DNA of 64,000 bases. Source: Clostridium sp. Marseille-P3244 (GTDB lineage Bacteria > Bacillota > Clostridia > Lachnospirales > Lachnospiraceae). The stretch is from positions 1,178,001 to 1,242,000 of the forward strand of contig NZ_LT635549.1 in assembly GCF_900120155.1 (NCBI RefSeq). The letters run 5' to 3'. The notes below the pieces were generated by a model that was not told the origin of the DNA, did not search any database, and saw only the letters and a list, made by a program, of their open reading frames with translations. The position numbers were made by a program, and so were the translations under genes. Below, one piece after another: positions 33,533 to 43,478 of the stretch (position 1 is its first letter; every line of letters starts with the position of its first letter).

Positions 33533-34558
33533 ATGGCAAAAACAAGGAATCAAAAAGCAAAAATCTTATATTTACTGAAGCTGTTCCGGGAAGAGACAGA
33601 TGAAGAACATCCTATTTCCCGTAAGGAGATCGAGGAAAGGCTGGCGGATATGGGGATCCGCGCGGAACGGAAAAGTCTTTATGACGATATTGAGACTCTG
33701 AAAAATTTTGGCCTGGATATCGCATACAGAAAAGAGCGCCCTGAGGGATACTATCTTGCGGGGAGAGAGTTTGAGCTGCCGGAGCTGAAGCTGCTGGTGG
33801 ACGCTGTGCAGGCATCCCGGTTTATCACGGAAAAAAAGTCAGATATCCTGATCCGGAAGATCGAGAAGCTGACAAGCAGATATGAGGCCGGAAAACTTCA
33901 GCGTCAGGTAGTAGTCGCGGACCGTATCAAAGCCATGAATGAAAGCATATACTATAATGTGGACAAGCTGCATACGGCTATCGCGCAGAACCGGCAGATC
34001 ACCTTCCGTTATTTTGAGTGGACAGTATCCAGAGAGATCCGCATGAAAAAGAACGGAGGAAATTACAGGGTGAGTCCGTGGGCGTTGACCTGGGACAATG
34101 AGAACTATTATCTCATCGGCTACGATATGGACGCGGATCTGATCAAACATTTCCGGGTAGACCGGATGCTCCATATTGAGCTGCTGGAGCTTAAGAGAGA
34201 GGGAAGAGAAGAGTTTGGCCGGTTCGATCTGGCCCGTTATACGAAGCGTACATTCGGGATGTTCGGAGGAAATGAAGAGACTGTCCGCATCCGGTTCCAT
34301 AACAGGTACGTGGGAGTTGTAATGGACCGTTTCGGTAAGAATGTGTCTTTACGGCCGGACGGGGAAGAGCACTTTATCGTCCGCGCGGAAGTTGCTGTCA
34401 GTGAGCAGTTTTATGGATGGCTTACCGGACTGGGACGGGATGTCCGCCTGCTTTCTCCGCAGTCCGTAGTAGAAGAGTACAAAAGCCTTCTGGAGGACCT
34501 GGGCACAATCTATCAGAGGGACGATGGCGGGAGTGCCGGCACTTTTATGGAGAAATAA
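33533..34558 (+). CDS. WYL-domain transcriptional regulator
   Basis: 341 residues. N-terminal winged helix (about 5-65, R-K-E-I-E-E-R-L-A-D-M-G-I, K-S-L-Y-D-D-I-E-T-L) followed by a WYL domain (about 145-230; I-T-F-R-Y-F-E-W, Y-R-V-S-P-W-A-L-T-W-D-N-E-N-Y-Y-L-I-G-Y with the W-Y-L equivalent) and a WCX extension. WYL proteins bind ligands such as nucleic acids or nucleotides and regulate stress or defence genes. No good ribosome-binding site precedes the ATG, so translation may be weak or depend on leader folding. Followed by a membrane protein after 27 nt. Confidence 0.87.
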   Translation: MAKTRNQKAKILYLLKLFREETDEEHPISRKEIEERLADMGIRAERKSLYDDIETLKNFGLDIAYRKERPEGYYLAGREFELPELKLLVDAVQASRFITEKKSDILIRKIEKLTSRYEAGKLQRQVVVADRIKAMNESIYYNVDKLHTAIAQNRQITFRYFEWTVSREIRMKKNGGNYRVSPWALTWDNENYYLIGYDMDADLIKHFRVDRMLHIELLELKREGREEFGRFDLARYTKRTFGMFGGNEETVRIRFHNRYVGVVMDRFGKNVSLRPDGEEHFIVRAEVAVSEQFYGWLTGLGRDVRLLSPQSVVEEYKSLLEDLGTIYQRDDGGSAGTFMEK

Positions 34559-34585
34559 TAATAAATAAGAGATAAGGTGGGTATT

Positions 34586-35302
34586 ATGAATTTAAATGAA
34601 ATCTTTCAGAGTATACAGGAGTTTGATCTGAATGCGGTGGTATCTGAGATCAGCGGAAACGGGCATGTACTGACTGGGACAGAGATCACGGTTTTGGCAG
34701 TGACAGCGGTCTCAGGTCTGCTTTTGTGTCTGCTGGGGCTTAAGATCATACGGATTTGGGCCGCGCTTATGGGGCTGGCACTTGGGTTTGCCGGTGTGTG
34801 TACGGCAGCAGCGGCAGCGGGGCTGGACGGAACAGTGGCTTTGATCGGAGGGCTGGCAGCGGGGATCATACTTGCGGCGCTGGGAGCGGTTCTATACCGG
34901 GCCGGTGTGTTTGTGGTGGTATTTTTTTCTGCAGGATTTTTTTGTATCCAGGTGATCAGTCCGGAGAATCAGGCGATGCTGGCGGTTTGTCTGGTCATCG
35001 CTCTTGTGGCGGCGATCCTCTCCGTGAAGTTCCTTGTGATTATTACGATACTTGCCACATCGGTCTGCGGCGGAGCGGCGTGCGGAACAGCGGTCAGTTT
35101 TCTTCTGTCAGTGAACAACGGACTTATAAGGCTCCTTTTGTGCGTTGTTATCAGTGTTGCCGGTGTGCTTGTTCAGCTTCTTCTGGAATCCAAGAAGCAG
35201 AAGCGGAAAAATCTGGAGAAAGCGGCGGAGATCCGGGAAGAATCCTCTACGGCAAATGAGGTAGAACGGGCCCGGGCCGTAATGGAGGATATTGATAAGT
35301 AA
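34586..35302 (+). CDS. Membrane protein of unknown function (DUF4203-like)
   Basis: 238 residues. After about 35 soluble residues come six to seven closely spaced hydrophobic helices (about 35-205) rich in Ala, Gly and Val, then a charged, helical C-terminus (K-K-Q-K-R-K-N-L-E-K-A-A-E-I-R-E-E) of about 35 residues, likely cytoplasmic. The topology resembles the TM7SF3/DUF4203-type. AAGGTGGG precedes the ATG at 34586. It may be co-transcribed with the WYL regulator. Confidence 0.65.
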   Translation: MNLNEIFQSIQEFDLNAVVSEISGNGHVLTGTEITVLAVTAVSGLLLCLLGLKIIRIWAALMGLALGFAGVCTAAAAAGLDGTVALIGGLAAGIILAALGAVLYRAGVFVVVFFSAGFFCIQVISPENQAMLAVCLVIALVAAILSVKFLVIITILATSVCGGAACGTAVSFLLSVNNGLIRLLLCVVISVAGVLVQLLLESKKQKRKNLEKAAEIREESSTANEVERARAVMEDIDK

Positions 35303-35381
35303 AGTCCGTTTTATGACACACCTGATCTGATAGGATGGTTTCAGACAAAGAAAATCGTATCAGAGAAAGGTGTGTTTTATT

Positions 35382-35561
35382 ATGTATATCAGAAAGTCGG
35401 TTTTAGGAATGATGGTAGCGGCAGGAGGAGCGGCTGTTCTGGCTGTACTGGCGGTGCTGTTCTGTTTCACTGAGATCCGGATCCCGACGGCTGTGTATGG
35501 GGCGGCATGGTTTGGATGCCTGTATGCAATGCTGGCTGCCACATCCAGGATCTACAGGTAA
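35382..35561 (+). CDS. Small two-helix membrane protein
   Basis: 59 residues: short basic start (Y-I-R-K-S), a hydrophobic helix G-M-M-V-A-A-G-G-A-A-V-L-A-V-L-A-V-L (about 10-27), then a second segment (about 38-52) and basic end R-I-Y-R. AGAAAGG lies 11 nt before the ATG. A hairpin formed by GGTGTG/CACACC elements flanks the gap upstream. Function unknown. Confidence 0.5.
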   Translation: MYIRKSVLGMMVAAGGAAVLAVLAVLFCFTEIRIPTAVYGAAWFGCLYAMLAATSRIYR

Positions 35562-35665
35562 ATGGAAGACACAGAGCGTCAAAAAGTCAGAGTTCTTTCG
35601 GTTGTCACCGGATGATCATATGATGTATAATGGAGTACGGACAATAAAGAAAGGGGGCTCTGCGT

Positions 35666-36481
35666 ATGAAGATCGATATGCACTGCCACGTCAAAGAAGG
35701 TTCCATTGACAGCAAAGTAGGGCTTGAGGAGTATATTACGATCCTGAAGAAACATGGCTTCCAGGGAATGGTCATCACGGACCATGACACCTATAATGGG
35801 TACAGGTACTGGAAAGATCATATAAAAGGAAAGAAACATTCGGATTTTGTCGTCCTGAAGGGAATCGAGTACGATACCAGGGACGCCGGGCATATCCTTG
35901 TGATCATGCCGGAAGGTGTAAAGATGCGTCTTCTGGAGATGCGCGGGATGCCTCTGGCGCTGCTTATTGATCTGGTGCACCGAAACGGAGGCGTCCTGGG
36001 ACCGGCTCATCCGTGTGGGGAAAAATATATGAGTTTTACCAATGCCAGACGGTTTTATCAGTCACCGGAGATCGTGAAGAGGTTTGATTTTGTGGAAACC
36101 TTTAACAGCTGTGAGTCTGTCCGTTCCAACGCGGGAGCGGAAAAACTGGCCCGGAAGTACGGAAAAGTGATGACCGGAGGGAGTGATTCCCACAAGCCTG
36201 ACTGTGTGGGCAGAGGTTATACGATTCTGCCGGAGCCGGTGACCTGTGAGACGGAACTGATCTCGCTGATCCACAAAAAGACAGTGTTCCGGGCCGGCGG
36301 TACGCTTTATGAGAAGACCACGAAGGAGAGGATCGGGAAGATCAACAAGCTGCTGGTCTATTCATTCTGGATATATAACAAGAGCGGCGAGCTCATGAAA
36401 CGGCGGGGCAGGAATAAAAAGATGGTAGAAGAACATCCATTTGATCCCATCGATCCGGTTGAGCTCTATTATCATTCGTGA
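35666..36481 (+). CDS. PHP-domain metal-dependent phosphoesterase
   Basis: 271 residues. PHP metal-binding motifs: M-H-C-H (residues 5-8), I-T-D-H-D-T-Y (about 38-44), G-I-E-Y near 71, A-H-P-C-G, and G-G-S-D-S-H-K-P. Related to the TrpH/YciV type that degrades small phosphodiesters or oligonucleotides. A basic C-terminal tail (K-R-R-G-R-N-K-K) could contact nucleic acid. GAAAGGGGG precedes the ATG. It leads a run of closely spaced genes with the methyltransferase, hslO, nadE and the molybdopterin-binding protein. Confidence 0.82.
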   Translation: MKIDMHCHVKEGSIDSKVGLEEYITILKKHGFQGMVITDHDTYNGYRYWKDHIKGKKHSDFVVLKGIEYDTRDAGHILVIMPEGVKMRLLEMRGMPLALLIDLVHRNGGVLGPAHPCGEKYMSFTNARRFYQSPEIVKRFDFVETFNSCESVRSNAGAEKLARKYGKVMTGGSDSHKPDCVGRGYTILPEPVTCETELISLIHKKTVFRAGGTLYEKTTKERIGKINKLLVYSFWIYNKSGELMKRRGRNKKMVEEHPFDPIDPVELYYHS

Positions 36482-36508
36482 CAGGACAAGTATGGGAGGA
36501 CAGGCTGT

Positions 36509-37330
36509 TTGGAGGCATACACGAGTTTCGCGTCAGTATATGACACATTTATGGACAATGTCCCTTATGAAGAATGGGGAGGATATATACACGGACTGCT
36601 CTTAAAATACGGGGCAGAAGACGGGATCGTCCTTGATCTGGGCTGCGGGACTGGGACAATGACAGAGATTCTGGCTGGCTTCGGGTATGATATGATCGGT
36701 GTGGACAACTCAGAAGATATGCTGGAGCTGGCCATGGAAAAACGGCTGAGATCCGGCCGGGATATCCTGTATCTGCTGCAGGATATGCGGGAGTTTGAGC
36801 TGTACGGAACAGTGCGCGCGGTGGTGAGCGTGTGCGATTCTGTCAATTATATCACAGAGCCGGAAGAGCTTGGTGAAGTGTTCCGTCTGGTCAATAACTA
36901 TCTGGATCCGGAGGGCATCTTTCTTTTTGACTTCAATACAGAGTATAAATACAGAGAGATTCTGGGAGACCGGATATTTGCCGAGGACAGGGGCGCGTGC
37001 AGTTTCATCTGGGACAATTATTATTACGAAGATGAACGGATCAACGAATACGATCTGACATTATTTATACAGGAAAGCGGCAGATCAAAGAGACAGGATC
37101 CCGACGGCGGGGAACTGTACCGGAAGTATCGGGAAACCCATTACCAGCGAGGATATACACTGGAAGAGATCCGGTCCCTGTTGAGGGAAGCGGGGCTTGT
37201 TTTCGTGGAGGCATATGACATGGATACGCACGAAAGGCCGTCTGGAACCAGTGAACGGATCTGCGTGATCGCCCGGGAGCACGGCAAGCAGATGGAAAAC
37301 ACGACAGGAAGAGGAGAAAGGAAGAGATGA
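36509..37330 (+). CDS. SAM-dependent class I methyltransferase
   Basis: 273 residues from a TTG start at 36509, chosen because GGGAGGA lies about 9 nt upstream and no in-frame ATG precedes Tyr3-Thr. Methyltransf_25-type: Y-D-x-F-M-D-N-V-P-Y near the start, motif I L-D-L-G-C-G-T-G-T-M (about 44-53), acidic loop D-N-S-E-D-M-L, D-S-V-N-Y-I. The C-terminal region has the R-G-Y-T-L-E-E-I-R-S-L-L-R-E-A-G segment. Substrate unknown. Its stop overlaps the hslO start (ATGA). Confidence 0.85.
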   Translation: MEAYTSFASVYDTFMDNVPYEEWGGYIHGLLLKYGAEDGIVLDLGCGTGTMTEILAGFGYDMIGVDNSEDMLELAMEKRLRSGRDILYLLQDMREFELYGTVRAVVSVCDSVNYITEPEELGEVFRLVNNYLDPEGIFLFDFNTEYKYREILGDRIFAEDRGACSFIWDNYYYEDERINEYDLTLFIQESGRSKRQDPDGGELYRKYRETHYQRGYTLEEIRSLLREAGLVFVEAYDMDTHERPSGTSERICVIAREHGKQMENTTGRGERKR

Positions 37331-38202
37331 AAGATTATATTGTAAGAGCGTCGGCAGCTGACACACAGATCCGCGCTTTTGCCGCGGTGACGACGGAGCT
37401 GGTGGAAGAGGCGAGGACGCGTCACGGGACCAGTCCGGTAGCCACAGCCGCCCTGGGGCGTCTTCTCACCGGGGGAGTCATGATGGGAAGCATGATGAAG
37501 AATCCGGAGGATATCCTGACCATCCAGATCCAGTGCTCCGGTCCCATCGGGGGACTTACCGTGACAGCGGACAGCCAGGGAAATGCAAAAGGGTATGTAT
37601 ACGATCCGGGCGTGATGCTGCCCCCGAAGAACGGGAAGCTGGATGTGGGCGGCGCGCTGGGACAGGGTATAATGACTGTAGTTAAAGATATGGGACTGAA
37701 AGAGCCATATTCCGGACAGACCATTCTCCAGACCGGAGAGATCGCGGAGGACCTGACCTATTATTTTGCCACTTCGGAGCAGGTGCCGTCCTCCGTGGGA
37801 CTGGGCGTACTCATGGAGAAGGATAATACCGTCCGCTGCGCCGGAGGATTTATCATACAGGTGATGCCCTTTGTCCAGGACGCGGTGCTGGACCGGCTGG
37901 AGGAAAATGTCCGGAATGTCTGCTCCGTGACTTCCATGCTGGATAACGGTCATACGCCGGAGGAGATGCTCTCCCAGGTACTGGAGGGGCTGGATGTCGA
38001 GATCACGGACACGATGCCGGCAAGGTTTTTCTGCAACTGTTCCAGAGAGCGGATCGAGAAGGCGATCATCAGTATCGGAAAAAAGGACATCCAGTCTATG
38101 ATCCGGGACGGGGAGGATATTGAAGTGAAATGCCATTTCTGCAACAGGGCATACAATTTTACGGTAGAAGATTTAAAGGAACTGCTGAAGAAGAGCAGAT
38201 AG
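37327..38202 (+). CDS. hslO: Redox-regulated chaperone Hsp33
   Basis: 291 residues. Hsp33 holds unfolding proteins under oxidative stress; the zinc-binding cysteines at the C-terminus release metal on oxidation. Visible: A-T-A-A-L-G-R-L-L-T-G-G-V-M-M-G, G-P-I-G-G-L-T-V-T-A-D, and the C-x-C plus C-x2-C zinc site (F-F-C-N-C-S near 237 and V-K-C-H-F-C-N near 268). It overlaps the methyltransferase by 4 nt. Confidence 0.95.
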   Translation: MKDYIVRASAADTQIRAFAAVTTELVEEARTRHGTSPVATAALGRLLTGGVMMGSMMKNPEDILTIQIQCSGPIGGLTVTADSQGNAKGYVYDPGVMLPPKNGKLDVGGALGQGIMTVVKDMGLKEPYSGQTILQTGEIAEDLTYYFATSEQVPSSVGLGVLMEKDNTVRCAGGFIIQVMPFVQDAVLDRLEENVRNVCSVTSMLDNGHTPEEMLSQVLEGLDVEITDTMPARFFCNCSRERIEKAIISIGKKDIQSMIRDGEDIEVKCHFCNRAYNFTVEDLKELLKKSR

Positions 38203-38217
38203 AAAGGCGGGAACAGG

Positions 38218-40149
38218 ATGAGACACGGATTTGTCAGAGTGGCGGCGGCCACACCGGATATCCGGGTGGCAGATGTAGAATTTAATACAGAGAAGATCTG
38301 CGAAGAGATCAAAAAGGCCTGCGAAAACAGGGCAAAGATCCTTGCATTTCCCGAGCTTTGCGTGACAGGATATACCTGTGGGGATCTGTTTACCCAGGAT
38401 GTGCTCCTGCGGGCGGCCAGGGACGGTCTGTTAAAGATCGCGCGGTACACGGCAGACAAGGATATCCTTGTATTTGTGGGTGTGCCTCTCTGTGTAGAAG
38501 GCAAGCTGTACAATACGGCGGCGGCTGTCAACCGTGGCAGGGTCATCGGGATCACGACCAAGACTTTTCTCCCTAATTACGGGGAGTTCTATGAAATGCG
38601 CCAGTTTACGCCGGGCCCGGACAGAGCAGGATATATCAGTTTTGAAGGGGAGCAGGTGCCTTTCGGTCCGCAGATTTTGTTTAGGGCAGAGGGGATGGAA
38701 GACCTTGTGGTCTCTGCCGAGATCTGCGAGGATGTCTGGTCTCCGGTGCCGCCCAGCATCCGGGCCGCGGTAGAGGGAGCCACGGTGATCGTGAACTGTT
38801 CGGCCAGCGACGAGACCATCGGGAAGGACGCATACCGCCGGGAGCTGATCGGGGGGCAGTCCGCCCGTCTGATCGCGGGATATGTGTATGCCAATGCCGG
38901 TGAGGGAGAATCTACCACAGACGTGGTGTTCGGCGGTCATAATATTATTGCGGAAAACGGCGCTCTCTTAAAAGAATCCCGCCGGTATCACAATGAGATG
39001 ATCTGTTCGGAACTGGATATCCAGAGGATCGTCAGCGAACGGCGGAAAAATACGACATTTAAGGCAGAGATGGAACATACTCTGATCCAGGTGCCCTTTA
39101 CTATAGAGAACGAAGAGACGGAACTGTCCAGAGTCTTCCCGAAAAAGCCTTTTGTGCCTTCGGATGAGGGGCTGCGCGCGCAGCGCTGCGAGGAGATCCT
39201 CACGATCCAGGCGATGGGACTTAAAAAGCGGCTGGCTCATACCCATGCCAGGACAGCGGTGGTGGGAATCTCAGGCGGACTGGATTCCACCCTGGCGCTG
39301 CTGGTCACCGCCCGGGCATTTGAAATGCTGGGCAAAGACAAGAAAGAGATTATCGCGGTGACCATGCCCTGTTTCGGGACGACGGACCGGACATACCGCA
39401 ACGCATGCGATATGGCCCGCAAGACAGGGGCATCTTTGAAGGAGGTTCCCATCGGCGAGGCGGTGGAGATCCATTTCCGGGATATCGGACAGGATCCGGA
39501 GGACCATGATGTAACCTATGAAAACGCGCAGGCCAGAGAACGGACTCAGGTACTGATGGACATTGCCAACCGGACAGGCGGCATGGTGATCGGTACCGGC
39601 GACATGTCGGAGCTGGCTCTGGGATGGGCCACCTATAACGGGGATCACATGTCCATGTACGGGGTGAACGCGTCCGTGCCGAAGACGCTGGTGCGCCATC
39701 TGGTGAAATACGCGGCGGATGAGACGACAGATGAAGAGCTGAAGCAGGTGCTCTATGATGTGCTGGACACACCGGTCAGCCCGGAACTGCTTCCGCCCAA
39801 AGACGGAGATATCGCCCAGAGGACAGAAGATCTGGTGGGGCCCTATGAGCTTCATGACTTTTTCCTCTATTACATGCTCCGTTTCGGCTACGGGCCGGCA
39901 AAGATCTTCCGGCTGGCAGAGGCGGCGTTTGACGGAGATTATGAGAAAACCACGATACGCAAATGGCTGGAGACCTTCTGCAGAAGATTTTTTTCCCAGC
40001 AGTTTAAGCGGTCCTGTCTGCCGGACGGCCCCAAGGTGGGGACTGTGGCTCTTTCGCCCAGGGGAGACCTGCGGATGCCCAGTGATGCCTGCGCGTCGGC
40101 ATGGCTGAAGGAACTGGAAGAGATCACAGTAGAGGAGGAACAGAAATGA
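38218..40149 (+). CDS. nadE: Glutamine-dependent NAD+ synthetase
   Basis: 643 residues. N-terminal nitrilase-type glutaminase (about 1-290) with Glu in F-P-E-L-C-V-T-G-Y, Lys in K-T-F-L-P-N-Y and the Cys nucleophile in A-E-I-C-E-D-V-W; C-terminal synthetase with P-loop G-I-S-G-G-L-D-S-T-L-A (about 349-359) and G-T-G-D-M-S-E-L-A-L-G-W-A-T-Y-N-G-D-H. Converts deamido-NAD to NAD using glutamine-derived ammonia through an internal tunnel. 15 nt after hslO; overlaps the next gene by 4 nt. Confidence 0.96.
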   Translation: MRHGFVRVAAATPDIRVADVEFNTEKICEEIKKACENRAKILAFPELCVTGYTCGDLFTQDVLLRAARDGLLKIARYTADKDILVFVGVPLCVEGKLYNTAAAVNRGRVIGITTKTFLPNYGEFYEMRQFTPGPDRAGYISFEGEQVPFGPQILFRAEGMEDLVVSAEICEDVWSPVPPSIRAAVEGATVIVNCSASDETIGKDAYRRELIGGQSARLIAGYVYANAGEGESTTDVVFGGHNIIAENGALLKESRRYHNEMICSELDIQRIVSERRKNTTFKAEMEHTLIQVPFTIENEETELSRVFPKKPFVPSDEGLRAQRCEEILTIQAMGLKKRLAHTHARTAVVGISGGLDSTLALLVTARAFEMLGKDKKEIIAVTMPCFGTTDRTYRNACDMARKTGASLKEVPIGEAVEIHFRDIGQDPEDHDVTYENAQARERTQVLMDIANRTGGMVIGTGDMSELALGWATYNGDHMSMYGVNASVPKTLVRHLVKYAADETTDEELKQVLYDVLDTPVSPELLPPKDGDIAQRTEDLVGPYELHDFFLYYMLRFGYGPAKIFRLAEAAFDGDYEKTTIRKWLETFCRRFFSQQFKRSCLPDGPKVGTVALSPRGDLRMPSDACASAWLKELEEITVEEEQK

Positions 40150-41162
40150 AACTGATCCGGACACAAGACGCGGTGGGAAGTGTGCTCTGCCATGATATTA
40201 CGCAGATCATCCCCGGGGTGGTAAAAGGCCCGGTATTCCGCAAGGGACATGTGGTGACCAAGGAGGATATCCCGGTGCTCCTTTCCGTTGGGAAGGAACA
40301 TCTGTATGTGTGGGAGAAGCAGGAAGGAATGCTCCATGAGGATGAGGCTGCGGAAGTGCTCCGCCAGGTCTGTCAGGGAGACAATATGACGGCCTCTGAC
40401 CCGAAGGAAGGAAAGATCGAGCTGACCGCCAAGATGGACGGTCTGCTGAAGATCGATCACGAAAAGCTGAATGCCGTGAACGGGATGGGACAGATGGTGA
40501 TCGCTTCCCGGCATGGCAATTTTCCGGTGAAGAAGGGTGACAAGATCGCGGGTATGCGGGTTGTCCCACTTGTCATAGAAAAGGAAAAGATGGACCGCGT
40601 AAAAGAGATCTGCGCCGGCGGGCCGCTCTTCAGGCTCCTTCCGTACCGGAAGATGAAAGCCGGGATCGTGACAACAGGGAGCGAGGTTTTTCACGGGAGG
40701 ATCGAAGATCAGTTTACTCCTGTGGTCATTGAGAAACTGAAAGAATTTGGCGTGGAGACAATGGGAAATACTCTGTGCAGTGATGACTCTGATATGGCAG
40801 CGGACGCAGTCCGCTCGTGGATCGCCCAGGGCGCGGATATGGTCGTCTGCACCGGAGGGATGAGCGTGGATCCGGACGACCGGACTCCTCTTGCCATCCG
40901 GAAAGCAGCGGATGAGATCATTACATACGGGGCTCCGGTGCTGCCCGGGGCCATGTTCATGCTGGCTTACAAAGGTGAGATCCCTGTACTGGGCCTGCCG
41001 GGCTGCGTCATGTACGCGAAACGCACGATTTTTGATCTGGCCCTGCCCCGCATTGTAGCGGGAGAGCGGCTTAAGGCCGAAGATTTTACCGTGCTGGGCG
41101 AGGGAGGGCTGTGTCTGAACTGTCCGGTCTGTACCTTCCCCAACTGCGGGTTTGGAAAGTAA
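40146..41162 (+). CDS. Molybdopterin-binding (MoeA/MogA-like) protein with Cys-rich tail
   Basis: 338 residues. The central/C-terminal MoCF (MogA-type) domain shows [28 protein letters not shown] and P-G-A-M-F-M-L-A-Y, as in molybdopterin-binding proteins of molybdenum-hydroxylase gene sets. The N-terminal half (about 1-150) is not the usual MoeA architecture. It ends in a cysteine cluster [12 protein letters not shown], possibly a metal site. The ATG at 40146 overlaps nadE (ATGA) and follows AGAGGAGGA. Probably serves the xanthine dehydrogenase-type enzymes encoded near 60-64 kb. Confidence 0.8.
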   Translation: MKLIRTQDAVGSVLCHDITQIIPGVVKGPVFRKGHVVTKEDIPVLLSVGKEHLYVWEKQEGMLHEDEAAEVLRQVCQGDNMTASDPKEGKIELTAKMDGLLKIDHEKLNAVNGMGQMVIASRHGNFPVKKGDKIAGMRVVPLVIEKEKMDRVKEICAGGPLFRLLPYRKMKAGIVTTGSEVFHGRIEDQFTPVVIEKLKEFGVETMGNTLCSDDSDMAADAVRSWIAQGADMVVCTGGMSVDPDDRTPLAIRKAADEIITYGAPVLPGAMFMLAYKGEIPVLGLPGCVMYAKRTIFDLALPRIVAGERLKAEDFTVLGEGGLCLNCPVCTFPNCGFGK

Positions 41163-41188
41163 GTTTCAGAAGGGAGACAAAACGTGTT

Positions 41189-43441
41189 ATGAATATTCAG
41201 GAAAAAACTGAAGCATATCTGGGAAAGGCAGTTTCCGAGGCATCCGGTGAAGAGATCTACGCCGCCCTGTTCTCTATTGTCCAGGAGATGGCGGCGGAGA
41301 AGGAGCGCACGGACGGAAAGAAGAAGCTGTACTATATCTCCGCGGAATTCCTGATCGGGAAACTGCTGTCAAATAACCTGATCAATCTCGGCATTTACCA
41401 GGAAGTGAAAGAGATGCTGGAGAAAAACGGCAGGAGTCTCGGTGAGATCGAGGAGATCGAGCCGGAGCCTTCTCTTGGAAACGGCGGGCTGGGAAGGCTG
41501 GCGGCGTGTTTCCTGGACTCTGTGGCCACACTGGGCCTGGCCGGGGACGGCATCGGACTGAACTATCATCTGGGCCTCTTCCGGCAGGTGTTTGAGGATC
41601 ATCTGCAGAAGGAGACGCCTAATCCCTGGATCGAGGACAGATCCTGGCTGAAACGGACGGATGTGGTGTACCCGGTGGAGTTCGGAGGACGGAAGGTCAA
41701 TGCCAGGATGTACGACATTGAAGTGACTGGGTACAACAATAAGACGAATAAACTTCATCTTTTTGACCTTGACTCCGTGGACGAGTCCATTGTGGGAGAG
41801 GGGATCGATTTTGACAAAGAGGACATTGAGCGGAATCTGACGCTCTTCCTGTATCCGGACGACAGTGATGAAAAGGGAAGACTGCTGCGCATCTACCAGC
41901 AGTATTTCATGGTGAGCAGCGCGGCTCAGCTGATCCTGGACGAATGTACGGCAAAGGGCTGTGATCTCTATGACTTGCCGGATTACGCGGTTATCCAGAT
42001 CAATGACACGCATCCGACCCTGGTGATCCCGGAGCTGATCCGGCTCCTGACCGGAAGGGGGCTGGACATGGACGACGCCATCGACGTGGTGTCCCGCACA
42101 TGTGCCTACACCAACCACACGATCCTGGCGGAGGCGCTGGAGAAATGGCCCCTGGCCTATCTGAAAAAAGTCGTGCCTCACCTGGTCCCGATCATCGAGA
42201 TCCTGGATGACAAAGTCCGGAGAAAATTTGACGATGAGAGTGTCGCTGTCATCGACCGCAGTGACACGGTACATATGGCCCATCTGGATATTCACTACGG
42301 CTTCAGCGTAAACGGAGTTGCGGCTCTGCATACGGAGATCCTCAAAGAGTCGGAGCTGAACAACTTCTATAAGATCTATCCGGAAAAATTTAACAACAAA
42401 ACTAACGGCATTACTTTCCGCCGCTGGCTTATCCACTGCAATCCGCTTCTTACGGAATTTCTGGATGAGACCATCGGAGACGGGTACCGACAGGACGCGG
42501 ATGAGCTGGAACGTCTGCTGGACTATCAGGAGGATGACCGGGCGCTGGAGCGCCTGCTGGCCATCAAGCAGGAGAACAAGACGGCGCTGGCCGCTTATCT
42601 GAAGGAGACCCAGGGAGTGGAGATCCGTCCGGATTCTATCTTCGATATCCAGGCAAAACGGCTCCATGAGTACAAACGGCAGCAGCTCAATGCGCTTTAC
42701 ATTATTGATAAATATCTGGAGATCAAATCCGGGAAGATCCCGCCTGCTCCGGTGACGGCGATCTTCGGGGCAAAGGCGGCGCCGGCCTACGTGATCGCCA
42801 AGGACATCATCCATCTGATCCTCTGCCTGCAGGAGATCATCAACAATGACCCGGAAGTCAGTCCCTGGCTGAAAGTGATCATGGTGGAAAACTATAACGT
42901 GACCAAAGCTGAGAAACTGATCCCGGCCTGTGATATCTCCGAGCAGATCTCTCTCGCGTCCAAGGAGGCCAGCGGCACCGGCAACATGAAGTTCATGCTC
43001 AACGGCGCGGTGACGCTCGGGACAGAGGACGGCGCGAATGTGGAGATCCACCAGGCAGTGGGCGATGACAATATCTTCGTATTCGGCGCGTCCAGCGATG
43101 AAGTGATCCGCCATTATGCAGAGGCCGATTATAAGGCGAAAGACTATTACGAGAAAGATCCGGCCCTGAAGGCTGCTGTGGACTTCATCACCGGGCCGCA
43201 GATGCTGAAGGCCGGCCGCAGGGAGAACCTGGAGCGGCTTCAGAAAGAGCTGATCAATAAAGACTGGTTTATGACATTTCTGGATTTTGACGCCTACAAA
43301 AAGGCCAGGGAGAAGGCGCTGAAAGCCTACGAAGACAGAAAGTCCTGGGCAAAGATGATGCTGGTCAATATCGCGAAAGCCGGGTACTTTTCCTCTGACA
43401 GGACCATCCGGGAGTATAACCGGGATATCTGGAAACTGTGA
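41189..43441 (+). CDS. glgP: Glycogen/maltodextrin phosphorylase
   Basis: 750 residues, the shorter bacterial GT35 length. Releases glucose 1-phosphate from alpha-1,4-glucans. Visible: [38 protein letters not shown], and the PLP lysine in [10 protein letters not shown]. The ATG at 41189 is used with AAGGGAG upstream (spacing a little long at 12 nt). It lies 26 nt after the molybdopterin-binding gene and is followed by malQ after 37 nt. Confidence 0.95.
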   Translation: MNIQEKTEAYLGKAVSEASGEEIYAALFSIVQEMAAEKERTDGKKKLYYISAEFLIGKLLSNNLINLGIYQEVKEMLEKNGRSLGEIEEIEPEPSLGNGGLGRLAACFLDSVATLGLAGDGIGLNYHLGLFRQVFEDHLQKETPNPWIEDRSWLKRTDVVYPVEFGGRKVNARMYDIEVTGYNNKTNKLHLFDLDSVDESIVGEGIDFDKEDIERNLTLFLYPDDSDEKGRLLRIYQQYFMVSSAAQLILDECTAKGCDLYDLPDYAVIQINDTHPTLVIPELIRLLTGRGLDMDDAIDVVSRTCAYTNHTILAEALEKWPLAYLKKVVPHLVPIIEILDDKVRRKFDDESVAVIDRSDTVHMAHLDIHYGFSVNGVAALHTEILKESELNNFYKIYPEKFNNKTNGITFRRWLIHCNPLLTEFLDETIGDGYRQDADELERLLDYQEDDRALERLLAIKQENKTALAAYLKETQGVEIRPDSIFDIQAKRLHEYKRQQLNALYIIDKYLEIKSGKIPPAPVTAIFGAKAAPAYVIAKDIIHLILCLQEIINNDPEVSPWLKVIMVENYNVTKAEKLIPACDISEQISLASKEASGTGNMKFMLNGAVTLGTEDGANVEIHQAVGDDNIFVFGASSDEVIRHYAEADYKAKDYYEKDPALKAAVDFITGPQMLKAGRRENLERLQKELINKDWFMTFLDFDAYKKAREKALKAYEDRKSWAKMMLVNIAKAGYFSSDRTIREYNRDIWKL

Positions 43442-43478
43442 CCGTGCCGGAAAAACTGATATCTGGAGGAAGTAAGAG

